This document shows positions 52,144 through 61,172 of a stretch of DNA of 64,000 bases, one piece after another (position 1 is the first letter of the stretch; every line of letters starts with the position of its first letter). Made by a program: the position numbers and the translations under genes. This DNA comes from Streptomyces kaniharaensis (GTDB lineage Bacteria > Actinomycetota > Actinomycetes > Streptomycetales > Streptomycetaceae): the NCBI RefSeq assembly GCF_009569385.1, contig NZ_WBOF01000001.1, positions 992,001 through 1,056,000 of the forward strand, read 5' to 3'. Below the pieces are notes generated by a model. That model did no database searches. It saw nothing but the letters and a program-made list of their open reading frames with translations, and was not told where the DNA came from.

Positions 52144-54321
52144 TCAGTCGGTGAAGGTCCGTCCCTCCGCCGCGATCCGCTCCAGCAGCGCGGGCGGCGC
52201 GAACCGCTCGCCGTAGGCGGCGGCGAGTTCACGGGCGCGGGCGGCGAAGCCCGCGGGGCCGCCCTCGTAGCCGTTGATGTACTGGAACACGCCGCCGGTC
52301 CAGGCCGGGAAGCCAATGCCGAGGATGGAGCCCACGTTGGCGTCGGCGACGGAGGTCAGGACGCCCTCCTCCAGGCAGCGCACGGAGTCGATGGCCTCGC
52401 TGAACAGCATCCGCTCCTTGAGGTCCTCGAACGGGACGGCGGCCTCGTCCCGCGTGAAGTGCTCGCGCAGCCCCGGCCAGAGCCGCCCGCGCCGGCCGTC
52501 CTCGCCGTACTCGTAGAAGCCCGCGCCGCCGCTGCGGCCGGGGCGGCCGAACTCGTCGACCATGCGGTCGACCACCGCGTCGGCCGGGTGGGGCGTCCAG
52601 GTGCCGCCGCTCGCCTCGGCGGCCGAGCGGTACTCGTCGCGGATCTTGCGGGGCAGGGTGAGGGTCAGCTCGTCCATCAGCGAGAGCACCTTGGCGGGGT
52701 AGCCGGCCTGGGCGGCGGCCTGCTCGATGCTGACGGGGTCGATGCCCTCGCCGACCATGGCGACGCCCTCGTTGAGGAACTGGCCGATCACCCGGGAGGT
52801 GAAGAAGCCGCGCGAGTCGTTGACGACGATCGGCGTCCGGTCGATCTGGCGGACCAGGTCGAAGGCGCGGGCGAGCGCCTCGTCGCCGGTCTGCGGCCCG
52901 CGAATGATCTCCACCAGGCGCATCTTGTCGACCGGCGAGAAGAAGTGCAGGCCGATGAAGTCGCCCGTCCGCCGGACGCCCTCGGCGAGCACGCCGATCG
53001 GCAGGGTGGAGGTGTTGGAGCAGAGCAGCGCGTCGGGGTCGACGACGTCCTCGATCTCCTGGAACACCTTGTGCTTGAGCTCGGTGTTCTCGAAGACGGC
53101 CTCGATCACCGCGTCGCAGCCGGCCAGGTCTGCGGGGTCGGCGGTGGGGGTGATCCGGGCGAGCAGCTCGTCGCGCTTGGCCTCGGTGGACCGGCCGCGG
53201 GCGACGGCCTTCTCCAGCAGCCCGACGCTGTAGGCCTTGCCGCGCTCGGCGGCCTCGACGCTCACGTCCTTGAGCACGACCTCGATGCCGGCCTTCGCGC
53301 ACGCGTAGGCGATGCCCGCGCCCATCATGCCGGCGCCGAGCACGGCGACCCTGCGGACCGTCCGCTTCTCGACGTCCTTCGGGCGGCCGGCACCGGAGTT
53401 GACGGCCTGCATGTCGAAGAACAGGGCCTGGATCATGTTCTTGCTGGTCTGCCCGCAGGCCAGCTCGGTGAAGTAGCGGGCCTCGATCACCATCGCGGTG
53501 TCGACGTCGACCTGGGCGCTCTCGACCGCGGCGGCGAGGATGTTGCGCGGGGCCGGGTAGGGCGCGCCGTTCAGCTGCTTGCGCAGGTTGGCCGGGAAGG
53601 CGGGCAGGTTGGCGGCGAAGGCCGGGGTCGAGGGGGTGCCGCCGGGGATCTTGTAGCCCTTGACGTCCCAGGGCTGGACGGCGGTCGGGTTGGCCTCGAT
53701 CCAGGCGCGCGCCTTCGCCGTCAACTCCTCGGGGGTGCCGACGAGTTCGTGGACGATGCCGTGCTCCAGGGCCTGAGCCGGACGGTACTGGCGGCCCTGC
53801 AGCAGCAGCTTCAGCAGGGCGTCGGTGATGCCGAACAGCCGGACCGTACGGACCACTCCGCCGCCGCCCGGCAGCAGGCCGAGGGTGACCTCGGGCAGGC
53901 CGATCCGGCTGGCGGGCGTGTCCAGGGCGATCCGGTGGTGGCAGGCGAGTGCGATCTCCAGGCCGCCGCCGAGGGCGCTGCCGTTGACGGCCGCGACGAC
54001 CGGCTTGCCGAGCGTCTCCAGCTTCCGCAGCGCGCGCTTGATCCGCATGGACTTCTCGAAGACGGTGTCGGCGTCCTCGGGGCGGGCGGCGGAGAGCATC
54101 CGGAGGTCTCCCCCGGCGAAGAAGGTCTTCTTGCCGGAGGTGATGACCACTCCGCGCAGCTCGTCCGAGGCGGCGAGGCCGGCCAGCCGCTCGACGACGG
54201 CGTCGAAGTCGGCGGTGAAGGCCTCGTTCATGGTGTTGACGGACTGGGTGGGGTCGTCGAGGACGAGGGTGACCACGCCGTCCTGGTCCTGCTCCCAGCG
54301 GATGGTGGTGGTGTCGCTCAT
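52144..54321 (-). CDS. FadB-type bifunctional enoyl-CoA hydratase/3-hydroxyacyl-CoA dehydrogenase
   Basis: 725 residues. N-terminal crotonase half with GGDLRML, NGSALGGGLEIALACHHR and LPEVTLGLLPGGGG; C-terminal HAD half with RRVAVLGAGMMGAGIAYACAKAG, SNTSTLPIGVLAEG and LHFFSPVDKMRLVEII. It hydrates and then oxidises acyl-CoA intermediates in beta-oxidation. Start at 54321 with GGAG upstream. Last of a four-gene minus-strand operon; the thiolase precedes it, as in fadAB. Confidence 0.93.
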   Translation of the reverse strand: MSDTTTIRWEQDQDGVVTLVLDDPTQSVNTMNEAFTADFDAVVERLAGLAASDELRGVVITSGKKTFFAGGDLRMLSAARPEDADTVFEKSMRIKRALRKLETLGKPVVAAVNGSALGGGLEIALACHHRIALDTPASRIGLPEVTLGLLPGGGGVVRTVRLFGITDALLKLLLQGRQYRPAQALEHGIVHELVGTPEELTAKARAWIEANPTAVQPWDVKGYKIPGGTPSTPAFAANLPAFPANLRKQLNGAPYPAPRNILAAAVESAQVDVDTAMVIEARYFTELACGQTSKNMIQALFFDMQAVNSGAGRPKDVEKRTVRRVAVLGAGMMGAGIAYACAKAGIEVVLKDVSVEAAERGKAYSVGLLEKAVARGRSTEAKRDELLARITPTADPADLAGCDAVIEAVFENTELKHKVFQEIEDVVDPDALLCSNTSTLPIGVLAEGVRRTGDFIGLHFFSPVDKMRLVEIIRGPQTGDEALARAFDLVRQIDRTPIVVNDSRGFFTSRVIGQFLNEGVAMVGEGIDPVSIEQAAAQAGYPAKVLSLMDELTLTLPRKIRDEYRSAAEASGGTWTPHPADAVVDRMVDEFGRPGRSGGAGFYEYGEDGRRGRLWPGLREHFTRDEAAVPFEDLKERMLFSEAIDSVRCLEEGVLTSVADANVGSILGIGFPAWTGGVFQYINGYEGGPAGFAARARELAAAYGERFAPPALLERIAAEGRTFTD

Positions 54322-54437
54322 GAGGTCGGGTTCTCCAGGTCTACCAGGGGAGGTGCCGCGCGACGGGGTCCCGCCGGACGAAGTCCGGGGGATCGTCCCG
54401 AGAGGGATGGCGGCGGGCGACTGGTGGGCGGACGGGG

Positions 54438-55652
54438 TCAGATGCGCTCGACGATGGTGGCGATGCCCATGCCGCCGCCGACGCACAGGGTGACGAGGCC
54501 GTAGCGCAGGTCGCGCCGCTCCAGTTCGTCGATCACCGTGCCGAGCAGCATCGCACCGGTGGCGCCGAGCGGGTGGCCGAGGGCGATCGCGCCGCCGTTG
54601 ACGTTCACCTGGTCGTGGCGGAAGCCGAGTTCGCGGATGAAGCGGAGGGCGACCGCCGCGAAGGCCTCGTTGATCTCGACGAGGTCGATGTCGGCGGCGG
54701 TGAGGCCGGCCTTGGCGAGGGCCTTGCGGGTGGCCGGGGCGGGGCCGGTGAGCATGATGGTCGGCTCGGAGCCTGAGACGGCGGCGGAGACGATCCGGGC
54801 GCGCGGGCGCAGCCCGTACCGCTCGCCGACCTCGCGGTTGCCGATGGCGACGAGTGCGGCGCCGTCCACGATGCCGGAGGAGTTGCCGGCGTGGTGGACG
54901 TGGTCGATGGCCTCCACCCAGTGGTACTTCTGCAGCGCGACGGCGTCGAAGCCGCCGGCCTCGCCGATGGCGGCGAAGGAGGGCTTGAGGCCGGCCAGGG
55001 TGTCGACCGTGGTGCCGGGGCGGATGAACTCATCGCGGTCCAGCACGACCAGGCCGTTGCGGTCGCGGACCGGGACGACCGAGCGGTCGAACAGGCCGTC
55101 CGCCTGGGCCTTGGCGGCGCGCGCCTGGGACTCGGCGGCGAAGGCGTCGACGTCGGTGCGGGAGAGGCCCTCGATGGTGGCGATGAGGTCGGCGCCGATG
55201 CCCTGCGGGACGAAGTTGGTCTCGTAGGAGGTCATCGGGTCCATCGCCCAGGCGCCGCCGTCGGAGCCCATCTTGACGCGGGACATGGACTCGACGCCGC
55301 CGGCCAGGATCAGGTCCTCCCAGCCCGAACGGACCTTGGCGGCGGCGAGGTTGACGGCCTCCAGGCCGGAGGCGCAGAAGCGGTTCTCCTGGACGCCGGC
55401 GACGGTGTCGGGCAGGCCGGCCGCGATCGCGGCGATCCGGGCGATGTCGGAGCCCTGGTCGCCGATCGGGCTGACCACGCCGAGCACGATGTCGTCCACC
55501 GCGGCCGGGTCCAGGTCCGGGAAGCGGCGGCGCAGTTCGTGGATCAGTCCGACGACCAGGTCGATCGGCTTGGTGCCGTGCAGCGAGCCGTTGGCCTTGC
55601 CCCGGCCGCGCGGGGTGCGGATCGCGTCGTAGACGTACGCTTCGGTGGTCAC
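54438..55652 (-). CDS. Acetyl-CoA C-acyltransferase (FadA-type thiolase)
   Basis: 404 residues. Acyl-accepting Cys93 in [43 protein letters not shown], His in [18 protein letters not shown] and catalytic Cys in LCVGGGMG. It cleaves 3-ketoacyl-CoA. Start GTG at 55652; GTG at 55670 (VKGVST) is possible. Lies between the acyl-CoA dehydrogenase and FadB-type genes. Confidence 0.93.
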   Translation of the reverse strand: MTTEAYVYDAIRTPRGRGKANGSLHGTKPIDLVVGLIHELRRRFPDLDPAAVDDIVLGVVSPIGDQGSDIARIAAIAAGLPDTVAGVQENRFCASGLEAVNLAAAKVRSGWEDLILAGGVESMSRVKMGSDGGAWAMDPMTSYETNFVPQGIGADLIATIEGLSRTDVDAFAAESQARAAKAQADGLFDRSVVPVRDRNGLVVLDRDEFIRPGTTVDTLAGLKPSFAAIGEAGGFDAVALQKYHWVEAIDHVHHAGNSSGIVDGAALVAIGNREVGERYGLRPRARIVSAAVSGSEPTIMLTGPAPATRKALAKAGLTAADIDLVEINEAFAAVALRFIRELGFRHDQVNVNGGAIALGHPLGATGAMLLGTVIDELERRDLRYGLVTLCVGGGMGIATIVERI

Positions 55653-55670
55653 GGTGGAAACGCCTTTCAC

Positions 55671-55735
55671 AGGACTTCAGGGCTGCGGGACTTCAGGGCT
55701 TCGGGGCTTCAGGGTTTCGGGGCTTCGAGGTCTCG
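55671..55735. repeat. Degenerate 9-10-bp repeats between thiolase and acyl-CoA dehydrogenase genes
   Basis: About seven copies of GGCTTC(A/G)GG or close variants occupy the intergenic space. This is non-coding, and could affect mRNA structure within the operon. Confidence 0.6.
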
Positions 55736-55745
55736 GGCCGGGGAT

Positions 55746-56888
55746 TCAGCCGAGGATGGAGCGGCCGACGATCTCTTTCATGATCTCGGTGGTGCCGCCG
55801 TAGATGGTCTGGATGCGCCCGTCGGTGAACGCCCGGGCGACCGGGAACTCGCTCATGTACCCGTACCCGCCGTGCAGCTGGAGACAGCGGTCGGCGGTGC
55901 GCTTCTGCAGTTCGCTGGCCCACCACTTGGCCATCGAGGCGTCGGCCGGGGTGAGCGCGTAGCGGCCCAGCTCGGTGATGCAGCGGTCGACGAAGGCCCG
56001 GGTGACGGCGCACTCGGTGGCGAGCTCGGCGATCTCGAAGCGGACGTGCTGGAGCTTGGCCAGCGGACGGCCGAAGGCCTCGCGCTGCTTGACGTAGTCG
56101 GTAGTGATCTCGACCAGGTATTCGGCTCCGGCGATCGACGCGACGGCGATCGCCAGCCGCTCCTGGGCGAGGTTCTGCATCAGGTGGACGAAGCCGCCGT
56201 TGAGCTCGCCGAGCAGGTTCTCCTTCGGCACCCGCACGTCCTCGAAGAACAACTCGGCGGTGTCCTGCGCCTTCTGGCCGATCTTGTCGAGGTTGCGGCC
56301 CCGCTCGAAGCCAGGCATGCCGCGCTCGACGACCAGCAGGCTCAGGCCGTGCGCACCGCCCTCCGGGGTGGTGCGGGCGACGACGATCACCAGGTCGGCG
56401 AGGATGCCGTTGGAGATGAACGTCTTGGCGCCGTTGAGCAGGTAGTGGTCGCCCTGGTCGACCGCCTGGGTGCGGATGCCCTGCAGGTCGGAGCCGGCGC
56501 CGGGCTCGGTCATCGCGATCGCGGTGATGAGCTCGCCGGTGCAGAAGCCGGGCAGCCAGCGGCGCTTCTGCTCGTCGTTGGCGAGCGAGGTGAGGTAGGG
56601 GCCGATGATGTCGTTGTGCAGCCCGATCGCCAGCCCTGGCGCCCCGGCGCGGGCGAACTCCTCGGCCAGCACGGCGGCGTAGCGGAAGTCCGGGGTGCCG
56701 CCACCGCCGAACTCCTCGGGGACGGCGATGCCGAGCAGGCCCTGCCGGCCGGCCGCGAGCCAGGCGGAGCGGTCGACGATGCCGGCCTTCTCCCACCGGT
56801 CGTAGTGCGGCAGCACCTCCTTGGCGAGGAAGGCCCGCACGGTGTCCCGGAAGTCGTCGTGCTGCTCGGTGAAGATGTCGCGCTGCAA
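55746..56888 (-). CDS. Acyl-CoA dehydrogenase
   Basis: 380 residues. Family blocks AMTEPGAGSDLQGI (FAD), NGAKTFISNG, GELNGGFVHLMQNLAQERLAI, and C-terminal LHGGYGYMSEFPVARAFTDGRIQTIYGGTTEIMKEIVGR. FAD-dependent first oxidation of acyl-CoA. Start TTG at 56888, with GGAG seven bases upstream and two bases after the CoA-transferase stop, so translation is coupled. The catalytic Glu position is not proven here. Confidence 0.92.
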   Translation of the reverse strand: MQRDIFTEQHDDFRDTVRAFLAKEVLPHYDRWEKAGIVDRSAWLAAGRQGLLGIAVPEEFGGGGTPDFRYAAVLAEEFARAGAPGLAIGLHNDIIGPYLTSLANDEQKRRWLPGFCTGELITAIAMTEPGAGSDLQGIRTQAVDQGDHYLLNGAKTFISNGILADLVIVVARTTPEGGAHGLSLLVVERGMPGFERGRNLDKIGQKAQDTAELFFEDVRVPKENLLGELNGGFVHLMQNLAQERLAIAVASIAGAEYLVEITTDYVKQREAFGRPLAKLQHVRFEIAELATECAVTRAFVDRCITELGRYALTPADASMAKWWASELQKRTADRCLQLHGGYGYMSEFPVARAFTDGRIQTIYGGTTEIMKEIVGRSILG

Positions 56889-56890
56889 CG

Positions 56891-58054
56891 CTACGCTCCT
56901 TGTTCTTCGTGGGAGTCGAGGGACGGCACGGCCCAGTCCCGGGCCACCTCGGCGGTGTGCGCACCGGGCCGGGCCGGCGGGCGGCGCAGCGTGCCCGGGG
57001 TGGTGGAGAACCGCGGGGCGGGTGCGGGCTGGGTGACGCCGTCCGCCTCGACGTACGTACCGCGCGCCTTCAGGTGCCCGTCCTCGACGGCCTGACGCAT
57101 CGTCAACACAGGCTCCACGCAGGCGTCGGAGCCCGCGAAGACGGCCTCCCATTCGGCCCGGGTGCGGGTCGCGAAGCGGTCGGCGATCAGGGCGCGCAGT
57201 TCGGGCCAGCGGTCCAGCTCGTACTGGCCGGGCGCGTCCGGACCGAGGCCGAGCAGGCGGGTGAACTCGGCGTAGAACCGCGGCTCCAGCGCGCCGACGG
57301 CGAGGTGGCCGCCGTCCGCCGTCCGGTAGATCGCGTAGAAGGGGGCGCCGCCGTCCAGCAGGTTGACGCCCCGGCGGTCCTGCCAGTGGCCCGCCGCGAG
57401 CAGGCCCCACAGCATGCTGCCGAGGTGCGCCGCGCCGTCCACGATCGCCGCGTCCACGACCTGCCCGGCACCGGTGGCCCGGGCGTGGTGCAGCGCGGCG
57501 AGCAGCCCGACGACCAGGTAGAGCGAGCCGCCCGCGTAGTCGCCCAGCAGGTTGGCCGGGATCCCGGGCGCCTCCTCCGCCCCGCCGGGCGCGGCGACCA
57601 GTCCGAGCACACCGGCCACCGCCGCGTACCCGATGTCGTGCCCGGCCTGCGCGGAGCGCGGCCCCTCCTGCCCCCAGCCGGTCATCCGCCCGTACACCAG
57701 CGCCGGGTTGCGCCCCAGGCACACCTCCGGCCCGATGCCGAGCCGCTCGGCGACGCCGGGCCGATAGCCCTCGATCAGCAGGTCGGCCCGCTCGACCAGG
57801 TCGAGCACCCGCGCCGGACCGTCCGGGGACTTGAGGTCGATCAGCACCGAGCGCTTGTTGCGGTTGGTCACGTCGTACGCCGGGTCGACCCCCAGCGGCG
57901 AGGGATCGGGCCGGTCCACCCGGACGACGTCCGCACCGAGATCGGCGAGCAGCATCGCCGCGAACGGCCCGGGCCCGATCCCCGCGAGCTCGACCACCCG
58001 AACCCCCGCCAACGGCCCGGGGCCCGGGGTCTGTGGACTGCTTGTGTCACGCAC
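56891..58054 (-). CDS. CaiB/BaiF CoA-transferase family protein (AMACR-like)
   Basis: 387 residues: GVRVVELAGIGPGPFAAMLLADLGADVVRVD, NRNKRSVLIDLKSPDG, LLIEGYRPGVAERLGIG, YGRMTGWGQEGP, and catalytic-region GHDIGYAAVAGVLGLV. Matches alpha-methylacyl-CoA racemases/CoA-transferases, which prepare branched or sterol side-chain acyl-CoAs for beta-oxidation. Chosen start GTG 58054 (VRDTSS); a longer in-frame codon at 58198 runs through the promoter. First gene of the four-gene operon. Confidence 0.88.
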   Translation of the reverse strand: MRDTSSPQTPGPGPLAGVRVVELAGIGPGPFAAMLLADLGADVVRVDRPDPSPLGVDPAYDVTNRNKRSVLIDLKSPDGPARVLDLVERADLLIEGYRPGVAERLGIGPEVCLGRNPALVYGRMTGWGQEGPRSAQAGHDIGYAAVAGVLGLVAAPGGAEEAPGIPANLLGDYAGGSLYLVVGLLAALHHARATGAGQVVDAAIVDGAAHLGSMLWGLLAAGHWQDRRGVNLLDGGAPFYAIYRTADGGHLAVGALEPRFYAEFTRLLGLGPDAPGQYELDRWPELRALIADRFATRTRAEWEAVFAGSDACVEPVLTMRQAVEDGHLKARGTYVEADGVTQPAPAPRFSTTPGTLRRPPARPGAHTAEVARDWAVPSLDSHEEQGA

Positions 58055-58077
58055 CGGCTGCAGAACCCTTCGGGGTT

Positions 58078-58095
58078 TGACAGTAAAGCTGTAAC
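58078..58095. promoter_or_regulatory. Operator downstream of the operon promoter
   Basis: TGACAGTAAAGCTGTAAC is an imperfect dyad (TGACAG/CTGTAA) lying just after the predicted transcription start of the CoA-transferase operon. Its words TGACAGT and GCTGTAACA recur at the MerR promoter. Confidence 0.55.
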
Positions 58096-58102
58096 ACTCG
58101 CG

Positions 58103-58131
58103 ATGATAGAGAAGCGACCCGCCGGTAACAA
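58103..58131 (-). promoter_or_regulatory. Sigma-70-type promoter of the beta-oxidation operon
   Basis: On the minus strand TTGTTA (58126-58131) and TATCAT (58103-58108) are 17 bp apart, giving a predicted start near 58096, 42 bases upstream of the CoA-transferase GTG. Confidence 0.7.
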
Positions 58132-58223
58132 GACCCTCCACGCCCGCCCCGGCAGCCTTTCCCTTCTTGGTCAACCCTCCACAAGCGCCACCACCCACCG
58201 TGGATTCACGACGACGGAGAGTG

Positions 58224-58239
58224 CGTCAGTGCACTGACG
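58224..58239. promoter_or_regulatory. Perfect 16-bp palindrome upstream of the WXG-like genes
   Basis: CGTCAGTGCACTGACG is self-complementary with no spacer, 71 bases upstream of the first ESX-like gene. It is a likely operator for a dimeric regulator. Confidence 0.5.
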
Positions 58240-58310
58240 GTGTGGAACGGTACGGTCATCCTGCCGCCAGTGTTCTGATCTCTCGTCAGGCGAGGAGGAG
58301 TTACGCACTC

Positions 58311-58790
58311 ATGGGAAACCCGGACTTCACCACCGGACCGGTCACTCCGGCCCCGACACCTGGCACCACCGGCGGTTCGCCGTACGCCAAGCCCGTCCAT
58401 GGCGGCGGCGCCCCTTGGGGGGCGGCGCCACCCGGCATGGCGACCATCCACCTGGACACCCCGCACGAGCTGGCCGCCTCGGCCGGAATCGCCCGGCAGA
58501 TCGCCACCGATCTCAACCGCGCCAACGGCAGCGCCGGGCCCAACCTGCGGAGCCTCGACGAGTACGCGAGTACCGCGTCGGTGAGGATCCGCGGCTTCGC
58601 CTTCGGCGGCGCCCTCACCGGCAGCACCGAGCGGTGGATGAAGCAGTGCAAGGCCCTGCACGACAAGCTCGCCGGAGTCGCCGCCGACCTCGACCGGACC
58701 CACCGCGAGTACAGCGTCAACGACGCGAAGACCTCTGCCTCTTTCGGTGCGGATCGCGTCGGTGCGGATCGCATCGGCGCGGGTCGCTGA
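58311..58790 (+). CDS. WXG100-like helical protein
   Basis: 159 residues. An unstructured Pro/Gly/Thr N-terminus (1-45) is followed by two long helices (LAASAGIARQIATDLNRANG, and RWMKQCKALHDKLAGVAADLDRTHREYSVND) and a short GADRVGADRIGAGR tail. The organisation is that of ESX/type VII secreted WXG100-type partners, though no WXG is visible in this one. Perfect GAGGAGGAG Shine-Dalgarno. It lies 18 bases before a large second WXG protein. No secretion ATPase is in the window. Confidence 0.6.
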   Translation: MGNPDFTTGPVTPAPTPGTTGGSPYAKPVHGGGAPWGAAPPGMATIHLDTPHELAASAGIARQIATDLNRANGSAGPNLRSLDEYASTASVRIRGFAFGGALTGSTERWMKQCKALHDKLAGVAADLDRTHREYSVNDAKTSASFGADRVGADRIGAGR

Positions 58791-58808
58791 GGAAGGGGAG
58801 TCCAGAAC

Positions 58809-60953
58809 ATGGTGTCCTTCAAGGAACTGGGTGAAGCCGATATCTCCGGGGTCACCGAGGCGGCCGAGGCCTGGACCGGCGTCGCCAAGGCCCTCGCCTC
58901 CCTGGACGGCCGGGTCGGCAAGGACCTCACCACCACCGCGCAGCGGGCCGGTTGGAGAGGCCTGGCCGCCGAGACCGCCGCCACGGCGATGCGGGGGATC
59001 GACACCGACGTCAAGCAGGCGTCGGCCGTCGCCACCGCCCTCGCCGCGATCATGAGCACCGCGGCCGAGGAGTTCACCGCGGCCAGGAACGATCTCATCG
59101 CGGCGTTGTACGACGCGAAGGTCGAGCAGATGACCATCACCCCGCGCGGCGAAGTGCGCTGGCCGCCGATGCCCGGCTCGAGGAACGACCCCGACGCCGC
59201 CGACGCCGCCAGGAAGTACCACGCGGAGATGAAGGCCAGGGCCGAGGCGATCGCGGCCCGCATCGCCGCAGCCGCCGACAAGGCCACCGCCGCCGACCAG
59301 GCGGCCACCGCCGCGCTCCGGAGCGACATCGGTGCCGGCACCACGTCGTTCAACCCGTGCCCGTACGGCAGCGGAGACGTGGCCGACGCCAACCGGGCCA
59401 AGGACCTGATGGCCAAGTGCGGCAGCCTCACCGACGAGGAACTGAAGCGACTGCAGGACCTCATGAAGCTCCACGCGGGCTCCAGGGACTTCTCCACCAC
59501 ACTTCTCAACGGCCTGAGCCACGGCGGCAGGACCGGCCCCGACGCCCTCCTCGCATACGCCAAGATCTACGGCGACCTCGCCCACGGCAACCACGACGCC
59601 AAGGGCTACGAGGACGTCCACGGCAGCCTCTCGGTGGCCCTCGCGACCGCGACCCGCGACGGCGGCATGGGCAAGGACTGGGAGAACAACCTGCTGGCGG
59701 CCGCCCGCCGCCCGGGCGGTTCGGCCGCCGGGTGCAACGAGAACTACACGTCGCTCACCGACCTGATGGGCGCGAAGGGCACGTTTGACAGGGGTTTCCT
59801 GAACAAGGTCGGCAACGATCTGGTCGACTTCGAACGCACCGGCAGGCTCAGGGGCGAGCAGTTGTGGGGGCCGAACTGGTCCAGCGTCACCGGCGCGCAG
59901 ACCGACCCGGTGCGCGGCCTGATGCAAGCGTTGAGCCGAAACCCCGAGGCGTCGAAGGACTTCTTCGATCCCGGGAAGAGCAGGAACCTGGACTACCTGC
60001 TCCACGAACGGAAGTGGCCCAACCAGGGGTTCGAGCAGAACCAGGTCGACGCCCTCGCTCGTACGACCTCACGCCGCGCGTTCGGCGACGCCCTGGAGGC
60101 CGCCACCACCGGCCGGGACCCGCACGGCAGTCAGCCGCCGGTCCGTCCGCACGACAGGGTCATGTCGCAGATCATGGACGAGACGGTCAAGTCGTTCGCC
60201 GGGACGGGCCCCGCCGACAAGACGTCGCTCCCGGCCGGACTCCGCCGGCCGATGGCCGACATGGTCGCCGACTACGCCGCGGACATGCACGAGATCCTCG
60301 GCAAGGACCTGTACGGCCCGGCGCAGCCCGACGGGCTCACGGTCAGCCGTGCGCAGTTGCTCCGGGTCATCCGCGGCGCCGCCGAAGACCCGGGCTCCTT
60401 CGCGATCGTCCACCGGGCCGCGACCCAGGAGATCGCCCACCGGCTGGACGGCTACGGGCCGGAGGCGTTCGTACCCGACGCGACGGGCGGCGCCGACCAC
60501 AGGCTCACCGCCTTCGTCCATGAGGCCGGCTCGTCCCTCGGCGCGCTCGACGCGGTGTACGGCGATGTCGCCGTCGACCACGGGGAGGACGAGAAGGCGG
60601 CGCAGAACTGGCGGGAGAAGATGAACTACCACCTCCTCGGCACACCCGTGAACATGCTCCCGCAGCCGCTCGGTGACATCGCCCAGCGACTGGTCGACGT
60701 CGGCACGTCCAAGTATGCCGAGGGTGCCAACGCCGTGATCGATGCCGAGACCAGGTCCACTCTGAGCTCGCGGTTCTCGGCCGGCCACAGCCAGCTGGGC
60801 GCGATGATCGACTACAAGGCCATCCGGTTCGGCATGGGCACGAAAGCCATGGACGAGTCCGGCAGTGTCCCCGGCCAACTCAAGGAGAGCGCGCGGACGT
60901 TCTACAACACCGGCATCGACGACACCTATCGCACCGTGTTCGGCAGGGCGTGA
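58809..60953 (+). CDS. Large WXG-superfamily protein with DUF6571-like region
   Basis: 714 residues. N-terminal WXG100-like helices with W49-R-G51 in QRAGWRGLAAETAATA and predicted coils to about residue 165. The large C-terminal region (TTLLNGLSHGGRTGPDALLA, YAKIYGDLAHGNHDAKGY, LRRPMADMVADYAADMHEIL) resembles actinobacterial DUF6571. A toxin or secreted effector role is plausible but unproven. 18 bases downstream of its partner. Ends FYNTGIDDTYRTVFGRA. Confidence 0.68.
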   Translation: MVSFKELGEADISGVTEAAEAWTGVAKALASLDGRVGKDLTTTAQRAGWRGLAAETAATAMRGIDTDVKQASAVATALAAIMSTAAEEFTAARNDLIAALYDAKVEQMTITPRGEVRWPPMPGSRNDPDAADAARKYHAEMKARAEAIAARIAAAADKATAADQAATAALRSDIGAGTTSFNPCPYGSGDVADANRAKDLMAKCGSLTDEELKRLQDLMKLHAGSRDFSTTLLNGLSHGGRTGPDALLAYAKIYGDLAHGNHDAKGYEDVHGSLSVALATATRDGGMGKDWENNLLAAARRPGGSAAGCNENYTSLTDLMGAKGTFDRGFLNKVGNDLVDFERTGRLRGEQLWGPNWSSVTGAQTDPVRGLMQALSRNPEASKDFFDPGKSRNLDYLLHERKWPNQGFEQNQVDALARTTSRRAFGDALEAATTGRDPHGSQPPVRPHDRVMSQIMDETVKSFAGTGPADKTSLPAGLRRPMADMVADYAADMHEILGKDLYGPAQPDGLTVSRAQLLRVIRGAAEDPGSFAIVHRAATQEIAHRLDGYGPEAFVPDATGGADHRLTAFVHEAGSSLGALDAVYGDVAVDHGEDEKAAQNWREKMNYHLLGTPVNMLPQPLGDIAQRLVDVGTSKYAEGANAVIDAETRSTLSSRFSAGHSQLGAMIDYKAIRFGMGTKAMDESGSVPGQLKESARTFYNTGIDDTYRTVFGRA

Positions 60954-61082
60954 GGCCGTGGAAGGAAGGGGCAAAGCGCCGACTGCGAGCCGATCCTCCA
61001 GGCCTTCTCGGCGACGGTCGGGCTGCCCGACCCGGACGGCAGGGTCGGGCACCGGGAGCGGCTGATCCACCGCACGGCCTAG
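60954..61082 (+). pseudogene. Possible C-terminal relic after the DUF6571-like gene
   Basis: In the same frame as the preceding stop, DNA reads ...SADCEPILQAFSATVGLPDP then DGRVGHRERLIHRTA and TAG, with normal codon bias but no start codon. It may be the end of a small partner gene lost by deletion, or C-terminal sequence cut off by a stop. Confidence 0.3.
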
Positions 61083-61172
61083 GCCGCAGACGCCGCGAAT
61101 CCCTCGCCAGGGGGAGGGGGATCGTGTCCTGGGCCGACGTGCCGGCCCGGGCTCCCGCGCGACCGTAGGGGC

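Noticed and set aside
52459-57095. Long plus-strand frames opposite the beta-oxidation operon
   Set aside because: They mirror FadB, thiolase and acyl-CoA dehydrogenase coding DNA and show no motifs.
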